From contig CALAGD010000028.1 in NCBI GenBank assembly GCA_937891425.1, positions 1-25,121 on the forward strand: 25,121 bases of DNA, given 5' to 3'. The position numbers were made by a program, and so were the translations under genes. Shown here piece by piece: positions 1 through 10,222 of the stretch (positions are counted from its first letter, which is position 1; the number at the start of each line of letters is the position of its first letter). Under the pieces are notes generated by a model that ran no database searches, was not told the DNA's origin, and saw only the letters and a list, made by a program, of their open reading frames with translations. Source of the stretch: an uncultured Pigmentiphaga sp. Its GTDB lineage: Bacteria > Pseudomonadota > Gammaproteobacteria > Burkholderiales > Burkholderiaceae_B.

Positions 1-226
1 TCTTTGCAGCGGTCTTCGTGGCGGTCTTGGTGCTCGCGCTCTTGGCAGCCACTTTCTTCACGGCTTTCTTGGCGGCCGTCCTGGTAACGGCAGCCTTCTT
101 GGCCACGGCTTTCTTGGCCGCGGTGGCAGTTACGGTTTCAACCGCGGCAGTGGCTTTCTTGGCAGCGGCTTTCTTGGTTGCTTTCTTGGCGGCTTTTTGT
201 GCTGATGCTTTCTTGGCTGTTGCCAT
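1..226 (-). CDS. Histone H1-like DNA-binding protein (partial, N-terminus only)
   Basis: The first 75 codons of a minus-strand gene that runs off the left edge. The start ATG is at 224-226, with an AGGAG-type ribosome binding site at 232-236. The product is almost entirely Ala, Lys, Thr and Val in repeated AAKKA/AKKAT units (beginning MATAKKASAQ), with one short acidic interruption (VETV). This composition is typical of the bacterial histone H1-like proteins of Bordetella (BpH1) and chlamydial Hc2, which bind and compact DNA without sequence specificity. No globular domain is visible. The repeats are codon-level repeats, so the length is likely to vary between strains. The gene follows nrdB in the same direction after about 360 noncoding bases. 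The family call is firm on composition; the function is inferred from the family. Confidence 0.85.
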   Translation of the reverse strand, partial: MATAKKASAQKAAKKATKKAAAKKATAAVETVTATAAKKAVAKKAAVTRTAAKKAVKKVAAKSASTKTATKTAAK

Positions 227-289
227 GGTTAACTCCTAAAGATCCAGGGTTCCAAACACGAACACGTCGGGCAAAACCACGAGATGGAG

Positions 290-336
290 CATTCACTGCC
301 GGCCGGCTGGCAGGGACCCTGCACGGACGGTGAATG
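290..336. repeat. Imperfect dyad upstream of the histone-like gene
   Basis: The arms CATTCAC and GTGAATG are perfectly complementary. They enclose a nested palindrome, GCAGGG-A-CCCTGC, at about 310-322. The structure sits 64-110 bases upstream of the histone-like start codon. It could be an operator, an RNA structure in a leader, or chance in GC-rich DNA. Confidence 0.4.
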
Positions 337-493
337 GACTAGCAGTCATCTGACGCGCTGCCCCAGCCATCCGGGCGCAGAAGCTCCGACCCCGGCCGGT
401 GGCCGGAGCAGTGCGAGGCTGGCATTACATTTTCCCGCTACCGGGGCTGGCTGGGAAGCTGGTTGTTTGTTTTGCATGCGCCAAATGAAGTGA

Positions 494-520
494 CACGGCA
501 TTGTCGTCGACAACGCCGTG
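494..520 (-). terminator. Candidate terminator hairpin after nrdB
   Basis: CACGGC (494-499) pairs with GCCGTG (515-520), extended inward by TTGT/ACAA across one mismatch. It starts 66 bases beyond the nrdB stop codon. Only a weakly T-rich tail follows in the direction of transcription, so intrinsic termination is plausible but not certain. Confidence 0.4.
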
Positions 521-586
521 CGATTCTACCGGTTGTGCGCTCGAACCCCGAACGCGGCCAGAAATTCGGCTCAAGCCTAGCACAAT

Positions 587-1753
587 TCAGTCCCAGCTCA
601 ACGCGCCGCCGGTCTGGTATTCGATGACACGCGTCTCGAAGAAGTTGCGCTCTTTCTTGATGTCGATCATTTCCGCCATCCAGGGGAAAGGGTTCTCTTC
701 CTGGCCAAACAAAGGCTCAATGCCGATCTGGTGGCAGCGCCGGTTCGCAATGAAGCGCAGGTAGGCCTTGAACATGGGGGCGTTCAGGCCCAGCACGCCG
801 CGCGGCATCGTGTCTTCGGCGTAAGCGTATTCCAGTTCGACCGCAGTGCGGAACAATTCGCGGATCTCTTCCCGGAATTCGGGGGTCCACAGATGCGGAT
901 TCTCGAGCTTGATGGTATTGATGAGGTCGATGCCGAAGCTGCAGTGCATCGACTCGTCGCGCAGAATGTACATGTATTGTTCTGCCGCCCCCGTCATCTT
1001 GTTCTGCCGGCCCAGCGCGAGGATCTGGGTGAAGCCTACATAGAAGAACAGCCCTTCCATGAGGCAGGCAAATACGATGAGCGACTTCAGCAGCTTCTGG
1101 TCGTTCTCGGGCGTGCCGGTACGGAAGTTCGGATCGGCGATGAGGTTGATGAAGGGGATCAGGAATTCGTCTTTCGCGCGAATCGACGGAATTTCGTGGT
1201 ACGCGTTGAAGATCTCGCCCTCGTCAAGGTCGAGGCTTTCAACGATGTACTGGTACGCATGGGTATGGATGGCCTCTTCAAATGCCTGGCGCAGCAGGAA
1301 CTGTCGGCACTCGGGCGCCGTAATGTGCCGGTACGTGCCCAGCACGATGTTGTTGGCTGCCAGCGAGTCAGCCGTGACGAAGAAGCCGAGGTTGCGCTTC
1401 ACGATGCGGCGCTCGTCTTCGGTCAGGCCGTTCGGATCCTTCCACAGCGCGATGTCGCGCGACATGTTGATTTCCTGCGGCATCCAATGGTTGGCGCAGG
1501 TGGCAAGGTACTTCTCCCAGGCCCATTTGTACTTGAATGGCACCAGCTGGTTGACGTCGGTCTTGCCATTGATGATGCGCTTGTCGGCCACGCTGATGCG
1601 TTGCGCGGTGGCATCGGGCGCGCTGATGACGGTGCCCGGGTCGTGCATGGCCGGTTCCGCGCCCGGCAGTGATCCGGTATCAGGCGCGAGCGGTGCAGCC
1701 GGTGCTTTCGGCTGCAGGGGCTGCAGAAAATCTTCGTCGTTCCAGTTGAGCAT
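587..1753 (-). CDS. nrdB: Ribonucleoside-diphosphate reductase class Ia, beta subunit
   Basis: A 388-residue R2 subunit. It carries the diiron centre and stable tyrosyl radical that start catalysis in NrdA, so NDPs can be reduced to dNDPs in the cytoplasm. Visible ligands are D129 (in TADSLAANN), E160 and H163 (in FEEAIHTHAY), a later Glu in ACLMEGLFF, and Glu/His in RDESMHCSF. Y167, four residues after H163, matches the radical tyrosine (E. coli Y122). The C-terminal tail (EYQTGGALSWD) is the segment that docks on NrdA. The first ~50 residues are Pro/Ala-rich and probably flexible. The start ATG has an AAGGA site upstream and lies 21 bases after nrdA, so the two genes are almost certainly cotranscribed. 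Confidence 0.96.
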   Translation of the reverse strand: MLNWNDEDFLQPLQPKAPAAPLAPDTGSLPGAEPAMHDPGTVISAPDATAQRISVADKRIINGKTDVNQLVPFKYKWAWEKYLATCANHWMPQEINMSRDIALWKDPNGLTEDERRIVKRNLGFFVTADSLAANNIVLGTYRHITAPECRQFLLRQAFEEAIHTHAYQYIVESLDLDEGEIFNAYHEIPSIRAKDEFLIPFINLIADPNFRTGTPENDQKLLKSLIVFACLMEGLFFYVGFTQILALGRQNKMTGAAEQYMYILRDESMHCSFGIDLINTIKLENPHLWTPEFREEIRELFRTAVELEYAYAEDTMPRGVLGLNAPMFKAYLRFIANRRCHQIGIEPLFGQEENPFPWMAEMIDIKKERNFFETRVIEYQTGGALSWD

Positions 1754-1774
1754 GTCGGATTCCTTGTCGCCTGT

Positions 1775-4693
<2,919 letters not shown>

Positions 4694-4716
4694 GTGGGCT
4701 CCTGTGAATGGTGCAA

Positions 4717-4764
4717 CCACTATAGCTAGTGGCAGCGTAGCTATTCTCCCGCTAATTGTAGTGT
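4717..4764. promoter_or_regulatory. Pair of NrdR-type boxes upstream of nrdA
   Basis: Box 1 is CCACTATAGCTAGTGG (4717-4732), whose outer six bases on each side are perfectly palindromic. Box 2 is CCGCTAATTGTAGTGT (4749-4764), matching about 10 of 16 positions of the NrdR consensus ACACTATATATTGTGT. The starts are 32 bases apart, about three helical turns, which is the spacing known for NrdR box pairs in proteobacteria. A minus-strand TACAAT (-10 like) overlaps box 2, as expected for a repressor site. The ATP/dATP-sensing repressor NrdR is thus the likely regulator of nrdAB; the nrdR gene is not in this window. Confidence 0.7.
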
Positions 4765-5016
4765 TTTTCAACCGGTGTGTTTCTCGATCGCGTCTTGCTA
4801 TATTGCGCCTTTTCACCAGGGGGCGTAAAGCCTTTGGCTGGTGTTCCGGGGCGCGTGCAAGCGCGGGAAATCGCGATGAGAGCCAGGTTGAAGAAAGGAT
4901 TGGCGAGGCGCCCGACGGCCGGTTGCGGGAATGCGGAAGCGGTCCGCACCCGTAAGGCCGCGCAGCCGAGGCCGATGCATCGGGTGAAAGGAGCGAGATT
5001 GTAGCGTTGTTGCGCG

Positions 5017-5040
5017 CTTGCCGCCTGGAGGCGTTGCAAG
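5017..5040. repeat. Stem-loop between ampD and nrdA
   Basis: CTTGC (5017-5021) pairs with GCAAG (5036-5040), and an inner CGCC/GGCG stem closes on a TGGA tetraloop with a two-base bulge. A second, smaller stem (CCGGC/GCCGG, 5073-5090) lies 7 bases after the ampD stop. Either may help end the ampD transcript, but neither has a U-rich tail. Confidence 0.35.
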
Positions 5041-5096
5041 GTGTTGTTTTGCAGCGGTTTTGTGACTTCAAGCCGGCCTCTGGACGCCGGATGCTG

Positions 5097-5669
5097 CTAC
5101 GGGCACTGGCGTGGGCGCCAGCCCGCTGCGCGTGCATAGCGAGCCCAGTCGAACGCCGGGCCGGGGTCGCTCTTGCGTCCGGGCGCGATGTGCTCGTGCC
5201 CGCGCACGGCCGTGAGCGGGTGGCGCATGCGCAGCACGCGCGTCAGTTTGGCCAGCGTTTCATACTGCGAATCGGTGTAGGGGGTGTGGTCAGTGCCTTC
5301 CAGTTCCACCCCGATCGAGTAGTCGTTGCATCGTTCGCGGCCCCGGAACGACGACACGCCGGCGTGCCAGGCGCGCGCGGTGGTGGGCGCAAACTGCACC
5401 ACCGACCCATCGCGCCGGATGAAAAAATGGGCACAGACGCGTAGTCCGCGCAGGTTCTCGAACCAGGCATGCGCGCTGTAGTCGATGTTTCCGGTGAAGA
5501 GCTGTTCTACCCACGGGCCACCGAACTCACCGGGTGGCAGGCTGATGTTGTGAATGACGAGCAGGGAAATGCGGGTGGCCGGCGGGCGGGCGTCGATGTG
5601 GGGCGATGGAACCAGGGCAACGCCGTTGGCGGGATGCAGCCAGCCATGCCGGTCGAGCCGGAGTTTCAT
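5097..5669 (-). CDS. ampD: 1,6-anhydro-N-acetylmuramyl-L-alanine amidase
   Basis: A 190-residue cytoplasmic zinc amidase that cleaves the peptide from anhydro-muropeptides in peptidoglycan recycling; loss of AmpD induces AmpC beta-lactamase in species that have AmpR/AmpC. The ATG at 5667-5669 overlaps the stop of the upstream small gene (ATGA), so I prefer it to the longer frame. Zinc ligands are visible as H40 (LLVIHNIS), H158 (RGHEH) and D168 (RKSDPGPAFDW), with E122 in IGVELEG and K166 close to the active site. Length matches the family (~187). It is the last of three overlapping genes. No ampR or ampC is nearby, so a resistance role cannot be inferred here. Confidence 0.95.
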   Translation of the reverse strand: MKLRLDRHGWLHPANGVALVPSPHIDARPPATRISLLVIHNISLPPGEFGGPWVEQLFTGNIDYSAHAWFENLRGLRVCAHFFIRRDGSVVQFAPTTARAWHAGVSSFRGRERCNDYSIGVELEGTDHTPYTDSQYETLAKLTRVLRMRHPLTAVRGHEHIAPGRKSDPGPAFDWARYARAAGWRPRQCP

Positions 5670-5920
5670 TTGACCCCACCCAGCCGCGCATGCTCCAGGC
5701 AGCACCAGTGCCGTCCATCGGCGCGCACGGCATCGGCGTCCGGCAGGTACACGCCGCAGTGGGCGCACTGCACCATGCTCACCGGTGATTGCTGGCGGGG
5801 CCGTCCGGGCGCCCCAGGCGGTGGTGTGGCGGATTTGTCGCGCACGGCGTGGCGCGCAGCGAGGCGCATGCCAAGCAGGGCCAGTACGATGACGACAGCC
5901 CAGAACAGTATCTTGCTCAT
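5666..5920 (-). CDS. Small PP0621-like protein with N-terminal membrane segment and Cys-rich domain
   Basis: An 84-residue protein. Residues 3-18 form one hydrophobic helix (KILFWAVVIVLALLGM), followed by a charged, Pro-rich linker. The C-terminal ~35 residues hold CAHCG, then DADAV...G, then HWCCLEHA. This CxxC...WCxxEH pattern looks like a small metal-binding knuckle and matches what I know as the PP0621 family of beta- and gammaproteobacteria. Function is unknown. It overlaps the genes on both sides by four bases (ATGA), so it is translationally coupled in the YpjD-like/small protein/ampD unit. The expected arrangement is one membrane anchor with the Cys-rich part in the cytoplasm, which is an inference. 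Confidence 0.8.
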   Translation of the reverse strand: MSKILFWAVVIVLALLGMRLAARHAVRDKSATPPPGAPGRPRQQSPVSMVQCAHCGVYLPDADAVRADGRHWCCLEHARLGGVK

Positions 5921-6747
5921 CGTTTCAGTATGAATTCGATGACGAAGCGCGTGCCGATGTAGGCGAGCAGAAGCAGCACCAGACCGGCAAGCGTGTATCG
6001 TACCGCGACACGCCCGCGCCAGCCCCGCAGGCGCCGTCCGACCAGCAGCAGGCCGAAGGTGAGCCAGGCGAGCAGGGTGAAGATGGTTTTATGGTCGAAC
6101 GGGAAAATGCTGCCGCCCAGCGAGAGCGAGATGCCCGAGCCCGACACCACCGCCAGGCTCAGCAGGATGAAGCCAATCCAGATCAGCCGAAACAGCAGAT
6201 GCTCGAGCGTCAGCAAGGGCGGCATCCGTTCGATCAGCTCGCGCCAGACGCCGTTGCCCTGCGTGCTTTCCTGGGGGCGGTGCAAGTGACTGTCGGTGGC
6301 GGCCGTCAGCAGGGCGTGCAAGGCAGCCACGGTCATGATGCCGTATGCAGCAAGCGAGACCACCAGGTGCGCGATCATCCAGGGGTTGGATGCATGGGCC
6401 ACCAGCACGCGATCGGGCAGGACGACCGGAACGAAGGCGGCTACGGCGGCTACGGGCAGGAGCAGCAGGCGTAGTATGCTGACTTCGACGAACAGGCTTT
6501 CCACCCAGTACACCAGCATGCCCAGCCAGAGCGTGCTGGAAATGGCCAGCCCCAGCCCCAGGCACAGGCCGTGGCTGCCATGCATGGAGAAATACAGGCC
6601 CGCTCCGTGTAGTATCAGTACCAGAGGCAGTGCGTAGCGTTCATAGGCATGGGTGCCAACCGTACCGGTATGCAGGAGGGCGTACCAGGGGCGTGCTGCC
6701 AGCAGCGCATATCCGAGGGCAGCCAGGGTGTGCAATACAATTCCCAT
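5917..6747 (-). CDS. YpjD/HemX-like inner membrane protein (cytochrome c assembly protein family)
   Basis: A 276-residue integral membrane protein with about eight hydrophobic segments. It resembles E. coli YpjD and the CcsA/HemX group: a central stretch with MIAHLVVSLAAYGIMTVAALHALL, then MPPLLTLEHLLFRLIWIGFILL, then HKTIFTLLAWLTFGLLLVGR with RGWRGR after it, all at the positions expected for the family. Relatives bind or move haem, but YpjD itself is linked in E. coli to magnesium/cobalt efflux (CorE). I therefore leave the substrate open. The gene lies back to back with ffh, an arrangement also seen in gammaproteobacteria. The start ATG (6745-6747) has no clear Shine-Dalgarno sequence. Confidence 0.85.
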   Translation of the reverse strand: MGIVLHTLAALGYALLAARPWYALLHTGTVGTHAYERYALPLVLILHGAGLYFSMHGSHGLCLGLGLAISSTLWLGMLVYWVESLFVEVSILRLLLLPVAAVAAFVPVVLPDRVLVAHASNPWMIAHLVVSLAAYGIMTVAALHALLTAATDSHLHRPQESTQGNGVWRELIERMPPLLTLEHLLFRLIWIGFILLSLAVVSGSGISLSLGGSIFPFDHKTIFTLLAWLTFGLLLVGRRLRGWRGRVAVRYTLAGLVLLLLAYIGTRFVIEFILKR

Positions 6748-6776
6748 AACGGTACCAGTGTAAGCGATTCCTTTTC
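6748..6776. promoter_or_regulatory. Very short divergent gap between ypjD-like gene and ffh
   Basis: Only 29 bases separate the two start codons. There is no good Shine-Dalgarno site on either side. The ffh promoter probably lies inside the ypjD-like coding sequence; a TACAAT hexamer at 6736-6741 on the plus strand is a possible -10. On the minus strand, TTGTCT and TACACT spaced about 19 bases apart are a weak candidate for the other direction. Confidence 0.3.
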
Positions 6777-8201
6777 ATGCTAGACAATCTAACCAACCGT
6801 TTGTCGCGCGTTGTCAAAACGTTGCGAGGCGAAGCTCGGCTCACCGAAGCCAACACGCAGGAAATCCTGCGTGAGGTGCGTCTGGCCCTGCTCGAAGCCG
6901 ACGTGGCGCTGCCTGTGGTGCGCGACTTCGTCGCCCGCATCAAGGAGAAGGCGCTGGGCGCCGAGGTCATCGGCAGCCTTACGCCGGGCCAGGCGCTCGT
7001 GGGCGTGGTGCACAAGGAACTCACGGCGCTCATGGGGGGCGATCTCGGGCCGCACGCCACCGAGCTTTCGCTTGCGCAACAGCCCCCGGCGGTCATCCTC
7101 ATGGCTGGCCTGCAGGGGTCGGGCAAGACCACCACCACCGGGAAACTGGCGCGCTGGCTGGCGGAAGGCAACCACACGCATGAAGGTCGCAAGACCGGGC
7201 GCAAGAAGGTGCTGGTGGTCAGTGCCGACGTCTATCGTCCGGCGGCCATCGAGCAGCTGCAAACGGTTGCGGCACAGGCGGGCGTCGATTTCCTGCCGTC
7301 CAATACTTCACAGACCCCCGAAGAAATCGCGCGCAATGCGCTCGATCATGCACGCCGCTATCACTACGACGTGCTCATCGTCGATACGGCGGGGCGCCTG
7401 GGCATCGACGAAGCGATGATGCAGGAGATCCGCCGGCTGCACGAGGTGCTGCGGCCCATCGAGACGCTCTTCGTGGTCGATGCCATGCAAGGGCAGGATG
7501 CGGTGAACGTGGCGAAGGCGTTCAACGATGCGCTGCCGCTCACGGGCGTCGTCCTTACCAAGCTTGACGGTGACGCGCGGGGCGGGGCAGCCCTGTCCGT
7601 GCGCCATGTCACGGGCAAGCCCATCAAGTTCGTCGGGGTATCGGAAAAACTGCATGGTCTCGAGCCCTTCCACCCCGAACGCATGGCCCAGCGCATTCTG
7701 GGCATGGGCGACATCGTGTCCCTGGTGGAGCAGGCGCAGAAGGCCATCGACGTCGACGACGCCCAGAAACTGGCGGCCAAGCTCAAGGCAGGTTCACGCT
7801 TCGACCTGAACGACTTCCGCGATCAGCTCATGCAGGTCGGCAAGCTGGGCGACATGGGCTCGCTGCTCGAGAAACTGCCCGCGCAGTTCGCAGCGGCGGC
7901 CAACCAGCTCAAGGGCGGTCAGGCCGAGAAACAGCTCAACCGCATGCTGGGTATTCTCAACTCCATGACGCCCGCCGAACGCGCCAAGCCCGAGATCATC
8001 AAGGCTTCCCGTAAACGGCGCATCGCCGCGGGGTCGGGCGTATCGGTCCAGGAGGTCAACCGCCTGCTCAACCAGTTCGAGCAGATGCAGGGCATGATGA
8101 AGCAGATGCGCAAGGGCGGCATGGCCAAGATGCTGCGCGCTATGGGCGGCATGAAAGGCTTGGGCGGCCTGCGCCTTCCCGGCGGATTCAAGCTCAAGTA
8201 A
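6777..8201 (+). CDS. ffh: Signal recognition particle protein (SRP54 homologue)
   Basis: A 474-residue SRP GTPase that binds 4.5S RNA and signal sequences on nascent chains and delivers ribosomes to FtsY at the membrane. The N domain is about residues 1-100 (MLDNLTNRLSRVV is the usual family start). The G domain has the P-loop GLQGSGKTTTTGK (111-123), DVYRPAAIEQL (151-161), DTAGRL near 205 and TKLDGDARGG near 262. The M domain from about 310 carries the RNA-binding SRKRRIAAGSG segment and a Met-rich tail (MQGMMKQMRKGGMAKML). Length and motifs are complete. The start is fixed by homology despite the lack of a Shine-Dalgarno site. It stands alone on the plus strand between two minus-strand units. 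Confidence 0.97.
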   Translation: MLDNLTNRLSRVVKTLRGEARLTEANTQEILREVRLALLEADVALPVVRDFVARIKEKALGAEVIGSLTPGQALVGVVHKELTALMGGDLGPHATELSLAQQPPAVILMAGLQGSGKTTTTGKLARWLAEGNHTHEGRKTGRKKVLVVSADVYRPAAIEQLQTVAAQAGVDFLPSNTSQTPEEIARNALDHARRYHYDVLIVDTAGRLGIDEAMMQEIRRLHEVLRPIETLFVVDAMQGQDAVNVAKAFNDALPLTGVVLTKLDGDARGGAALSVRHVTGKPIKFVGVSEKLHGLEPFHPERMAQRILGMGDIVSLVEQAQKAIDVDDAQKLAAKLKAGSRFDLNDFRDQLMQVGKLGDMGSLLEKLPAQFAAAANQLKGGQAEKQLNRMLGILNSMTPAERAKPEIIKASRKRRIAAGSGVSVQEVNRLLNQFEQMQGMMKQMRKGGMAKMLRAMGGMKGLGGLRLPGGFKLK

Positions 8202-8215
8202 GCCTGCACGGTATC

Positions 8216-8248
8216 CCGCGGGTGCCGGGCCCGTCCCGGTACCCGCGG
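8216..8248. terminator. Strong GC hairpin between convergent ffh and the methyltransferase gene
   Basis: CCGCGGGTGCCGGG (8216-8229) pairs with CCCGGTACCCGCGG (8235-8248) over 14 positions, with one G-T wobble and a five-base loop. It begins 14 bases after the ffh stop and 36 bases beyond the stop of the opposing gene. It is symmetric enough to serve both directions. There is no T-run on either side, so efficiency as an intrinsic terminator is uncertain. Confidence 0.65.
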
Positions 8249-8284
8249 CACGTGGCCAGCGCCCGCACCTGTACCGGGCAAGGT

Positions 8285-9742
8285 TCAGATCTTCTGGCGG
8301 TAGCTGCCCGCCCGCACCTCGAATTCGAAGAATCGGCACTCCAGGGCGCCGTTGTACACCGGGGTGCGCCGCCGCGCGGTCAGGCGCAGGTGCTGCGGCA
8401 GGTCTCGGTCGCTGGAAATCACGAACACGCGCCAGCCGTCGAAATGCGCCTTCAAGGTATGCGACCATTCACGCCAGAGACGCGCGGCGGTCTCCGTGTC
8501 GGCCGGGGCCGCCAACGGCTCGGGTTGCTCGCAGGGCTGGCCCGTATCTTTAGCATGTTCGCCAAAGCTCATGCGCGCCCCGTAAGGCGGGTTGGTGATG
8601 ATGAACCCCGAGCGTGCGGTTGGTCGGATGTCACGTACGTCGCGTACCTCGAACTCGATCACCCCTTCGCCGAGCCCCGCACGTTGCGCGTTGCGATGTG
8701 CCGCAGCGATGGCTTCGGCGCTGCTGTCGCTGCCGATCAGGGCGATGTCGAGGCCGGACTTTACTCCCGCGCGTGCCTCGTCTTTCAGGGCAGCCCATTG
8801 GCCGGCATCGTGCCCGCGCAGGCGCTCGAAAGCGAACGGGCGCGCCATGCCGGGCGGCACGCCCAGAGCGAGATAGGCGGCTTCGATGACGATGGTGCCA
8901 CTGCCGCAAAACGGATCGATCAGGTCGGTGGTCCCATCCCAGCCAGCCAGGCGCAGCAGGCCGGCCGCCAGATTTTCCCGTAACGGGGCCTCGCCCTTGT
9001 CGAACCGCCAGCCGCGCTTGAACAGCGATTCGCCCGAGGTGTCGAGGTAGAGGGTGGCGGTGGTCTCGTGCAGGAACAGGTGCACGCGCGCGTCGGGGCG
9101 CACCGTGTCGACATTGGGCCGCGCGCCTTCCACGGTACGCAGGCGGTCGCATATGCCATCCTTGGTGCGCAGCGTGCAGTACTGCAGACTCCGCATGGGG
9201 CTGCGGATGGCCGATGTGTCCACACGCAGGGTATGGCGCGCACCGAACCAGCGCTCCCAGGGCGTGGTTTGCGCCAGTTCCAGCAGGTCGTCCTCATGAG
9301 TTACCTGGCCCTCGGCTACCTGCACGAGTATGCGCGTGGCCAGTCGGCTGTGCAGGTTGGCCCGCATGACGCCCCGCCAGTCGGCAGCGAAATGGCAGCC
9401 GGAGCGTCCGGGCCGTACCTGCGTGAAACCCAGCTTCGTGAGTTCATCGGCCAGTGCCTGTTCAAGCCCGTGCGGGCACGGTGCGAAGACTGCGAACATT
9501 TCACCTGCGGCGGTAGCCACCGGTCGCAAGTCCGGCTGCGTGCGTGTACCGCGCTGCGGACGCGGCGGCGTATCGGTGCGCGGCCGGGGCCCGGTGCGGA
9601 TCGGTCCTGCGGGTGCAGGGGCGGCAGTGGCACGCGCGGCGGCGCGGGCGCGCGGGCCGGTGCGCACGGAAGGCCGAGCTGCCCTGTCGCGCCCCTGCTG
9701 GGTCAGGCTAAGCGTTTTCTTCGAATTTGACGGGTCGGCCAC
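8285..9742 (-). CDS. THUMP-domain class I SAM-dependent RNA methyltransferase (RlmL N-terminal-like)
   Basis: A 485-residue protein, probably a guanine-N2 methyltransferase acting on 23S rRNA like the N-terminal half of E. coli RlmKL. After a ~80-residue low-complexity Arg/Pro/Ala tail come a ferredoxin-like/THUMP region (about 83-235, from MFAVFAPCPHGLEQ) and a Rossmann methyltransferase domain. The latter shows the SAM motif DPFCGSGT (276-283) and the catalytic NPPYG motif near 388. The start is GTG (9740-9742) with AGAGG upstream. A later start at the Met near residue 82 is possible and would remove the tail. It lacks the RlmK half. It is the last gene of the probable leuS operon, 41 bases after the HemJ-like gene. 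Confidence 0.88.
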   Translation of the reverse strand: MADPSNSKKTLSLTQQGRDRAARPSVRTGPRARAAARATAAPAPAGPIRTGPRPRTDTPPRPQRGTRTQPDLRPVATAAGEMFAVFAPCPHGLEQALADELTKLGFTQVRPGRSGCHFAADWRGVMRANLHSRLATRILVQVAEGQVTHEDDLLELAQTTPWERWFGARHTLRVDTSAIRSPMRSLQYCTLRTKDGICDRLRTVEGARPNVDTVRPDARVHLFLHETTATLYLDTSGESLFKRGWRFDKGEAPLRENLAAGLLRLAGWDGTTDLIDPFCGSGTIVIEAAYLALGVPPGMARPFAFERLRGHDAGQWAALKDEARAGVKSGLDIALIGSDSSAEAIAAAHRNAQRAGLGEGVIEFEVRDVRDIRPTARSGFIITNPPYGARMSFGEHAKDTGQPCEQPEPLAAPADTETAARLWREWSHTLKAHFDGWRVFVISSDRDLPQHLRLTARRRTPVYNGALECRFFEFEVRAGSYRQKI

Positions 9743-9783
9743 GTCGGGGCACCTCTGCCTTCATTGAATGGACGGCGCTCGGG

Positions 9784-10206
9784 TCAGAACGGCTTGACCA
9801 CCACCAGAATGGTGGCAGCGAGCAGGAACAGCACGGGAATCTCGTTGTACCAGCGGTAGAACACGTGGCCGTGACGATTCGTGCCGGCCTCGAACCGGCC
9901 CAGCATGACCCGGCAGCTGAAGTGATAGATGATGACCAGCGCGACAACGGCCAGCTTGGCGTGCATCCACCCGTTGCCCGGCCCCCGGCCTATGCCGTAG
10001 CCAAGATACAGCCAGAGGCCGAGTGCGAGGGCGGGCACCGCGAGTATCGTGGAAAACCGGTAAAGGCGGCGTGCCATGCCAAGCAGCACGGTGCGGGCTC
10101 CGGCATCGTGGGTTTGTGCAAGGTTCACGAAAATGCGCGGCAGATAGAACAGGCCGGCAAACCACGATGCCACAAAAACGATGTGCAGCGACTTGACCCA
10201 GAGCAT
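9784..10206 (-). CDS. hemJ: HemJ-like protoporphyrinogen IX oxidase / CopD-family membrane protein
   Basis: A 140-residue membrane protein with about four transmembrane helices. Family hallmarks are visible: MLWVKSLHIVFVASWFAGLFYLPR at the N-terminus (with the conserved His of LH), the MHAKL segment (conserved Lys) and the ending RWYNEIPVLFLLAATILVVVKPF. HemJ oxidises protoporphyrinogen IX to protoporphyrin IX late in haem synthesis, in bacteria lacking HemG and HemY. Public annotations of this family in Burkholderiales often read simply 'CopD family protein'. The gene follows proA by 16 bases. The family is certain; the enzymatic role is inferred from it. Confidence 0.85.
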   Translation of the reverse strand: MLWVKSLHIVFVASWFAGLFYLPRIFVNLAQTHDAGARTVLLGMARRLYRFSTILAVPALALGLWLYLGYGIGRGPGNGWMHAKLAVVALVIIYHFSCRVMLGRFEAGTNRHGHVFYRWYNEIPVLFLLAATILVVVKPF

Positions 10207-10222
10207 GTGAACTGGCTGTCGG

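Larger units (their letters stand above)
227..586. other. Intergenic region between nrdB and the histone-like gene
   Basis: About 360 bases without a convincing gene. It holds a hairpin just after nrdB (494-520), a 47-base imperfect dyad (arms CATTCAC at 290-296 and GTGAATG at 330-336) and a GC-rich CCGGCC/GGCCGG inverted repeat near 390-410. The short plus-strand reading frames here have no good ribosome binding site and no recognisable product. The promoter of the histone-like gene should lie here, but I could not pick a clear -35/-10 pair. Confidence 0.6.
4694..5096. other. Long upstream region of nrdA
   Basis: About 400 bases between the ampD stop and the nrdA start, with no supported gene. 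Features in it are the two NrdR-like boxes (4717-4764), a TACAAT hexamer on the minus strand (4755-4760) overlapping box 2, a second TACAAT (4998-5003), a 12-base palindrome CCGATGCATCGG (4972-4983) inside a CACCCG/CGGGTG stem (4947-4986), and two hairpins near the ampD end (5017-5040, 5073-5090). I compared it by eye with cobalamin and other common riboswitch cores and saw no match. Confidence 0.55.

Noticed and set aside
1..226. Short repeated units resembling a tandem repeat or CRISPR-like array
   Set aside because: The repeats are in frame and encode AKKA units of a histone H1-like protein; there are no uniform spacers.
18..239. A plus-strand frame rich in Ala, Phe and Leu that looks like a membrane protein
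   Set aside because: It is the antisense reading of the Lys/Ala codon repeats of the histone-like gene.
4694..5096. A cobalamin or other known riboswitch before nrdA
   Set aside because: I looked for a cobalamin-box core and other familiar motifs on the minus strand and found none; class Ia reductase does not need cobalamin.
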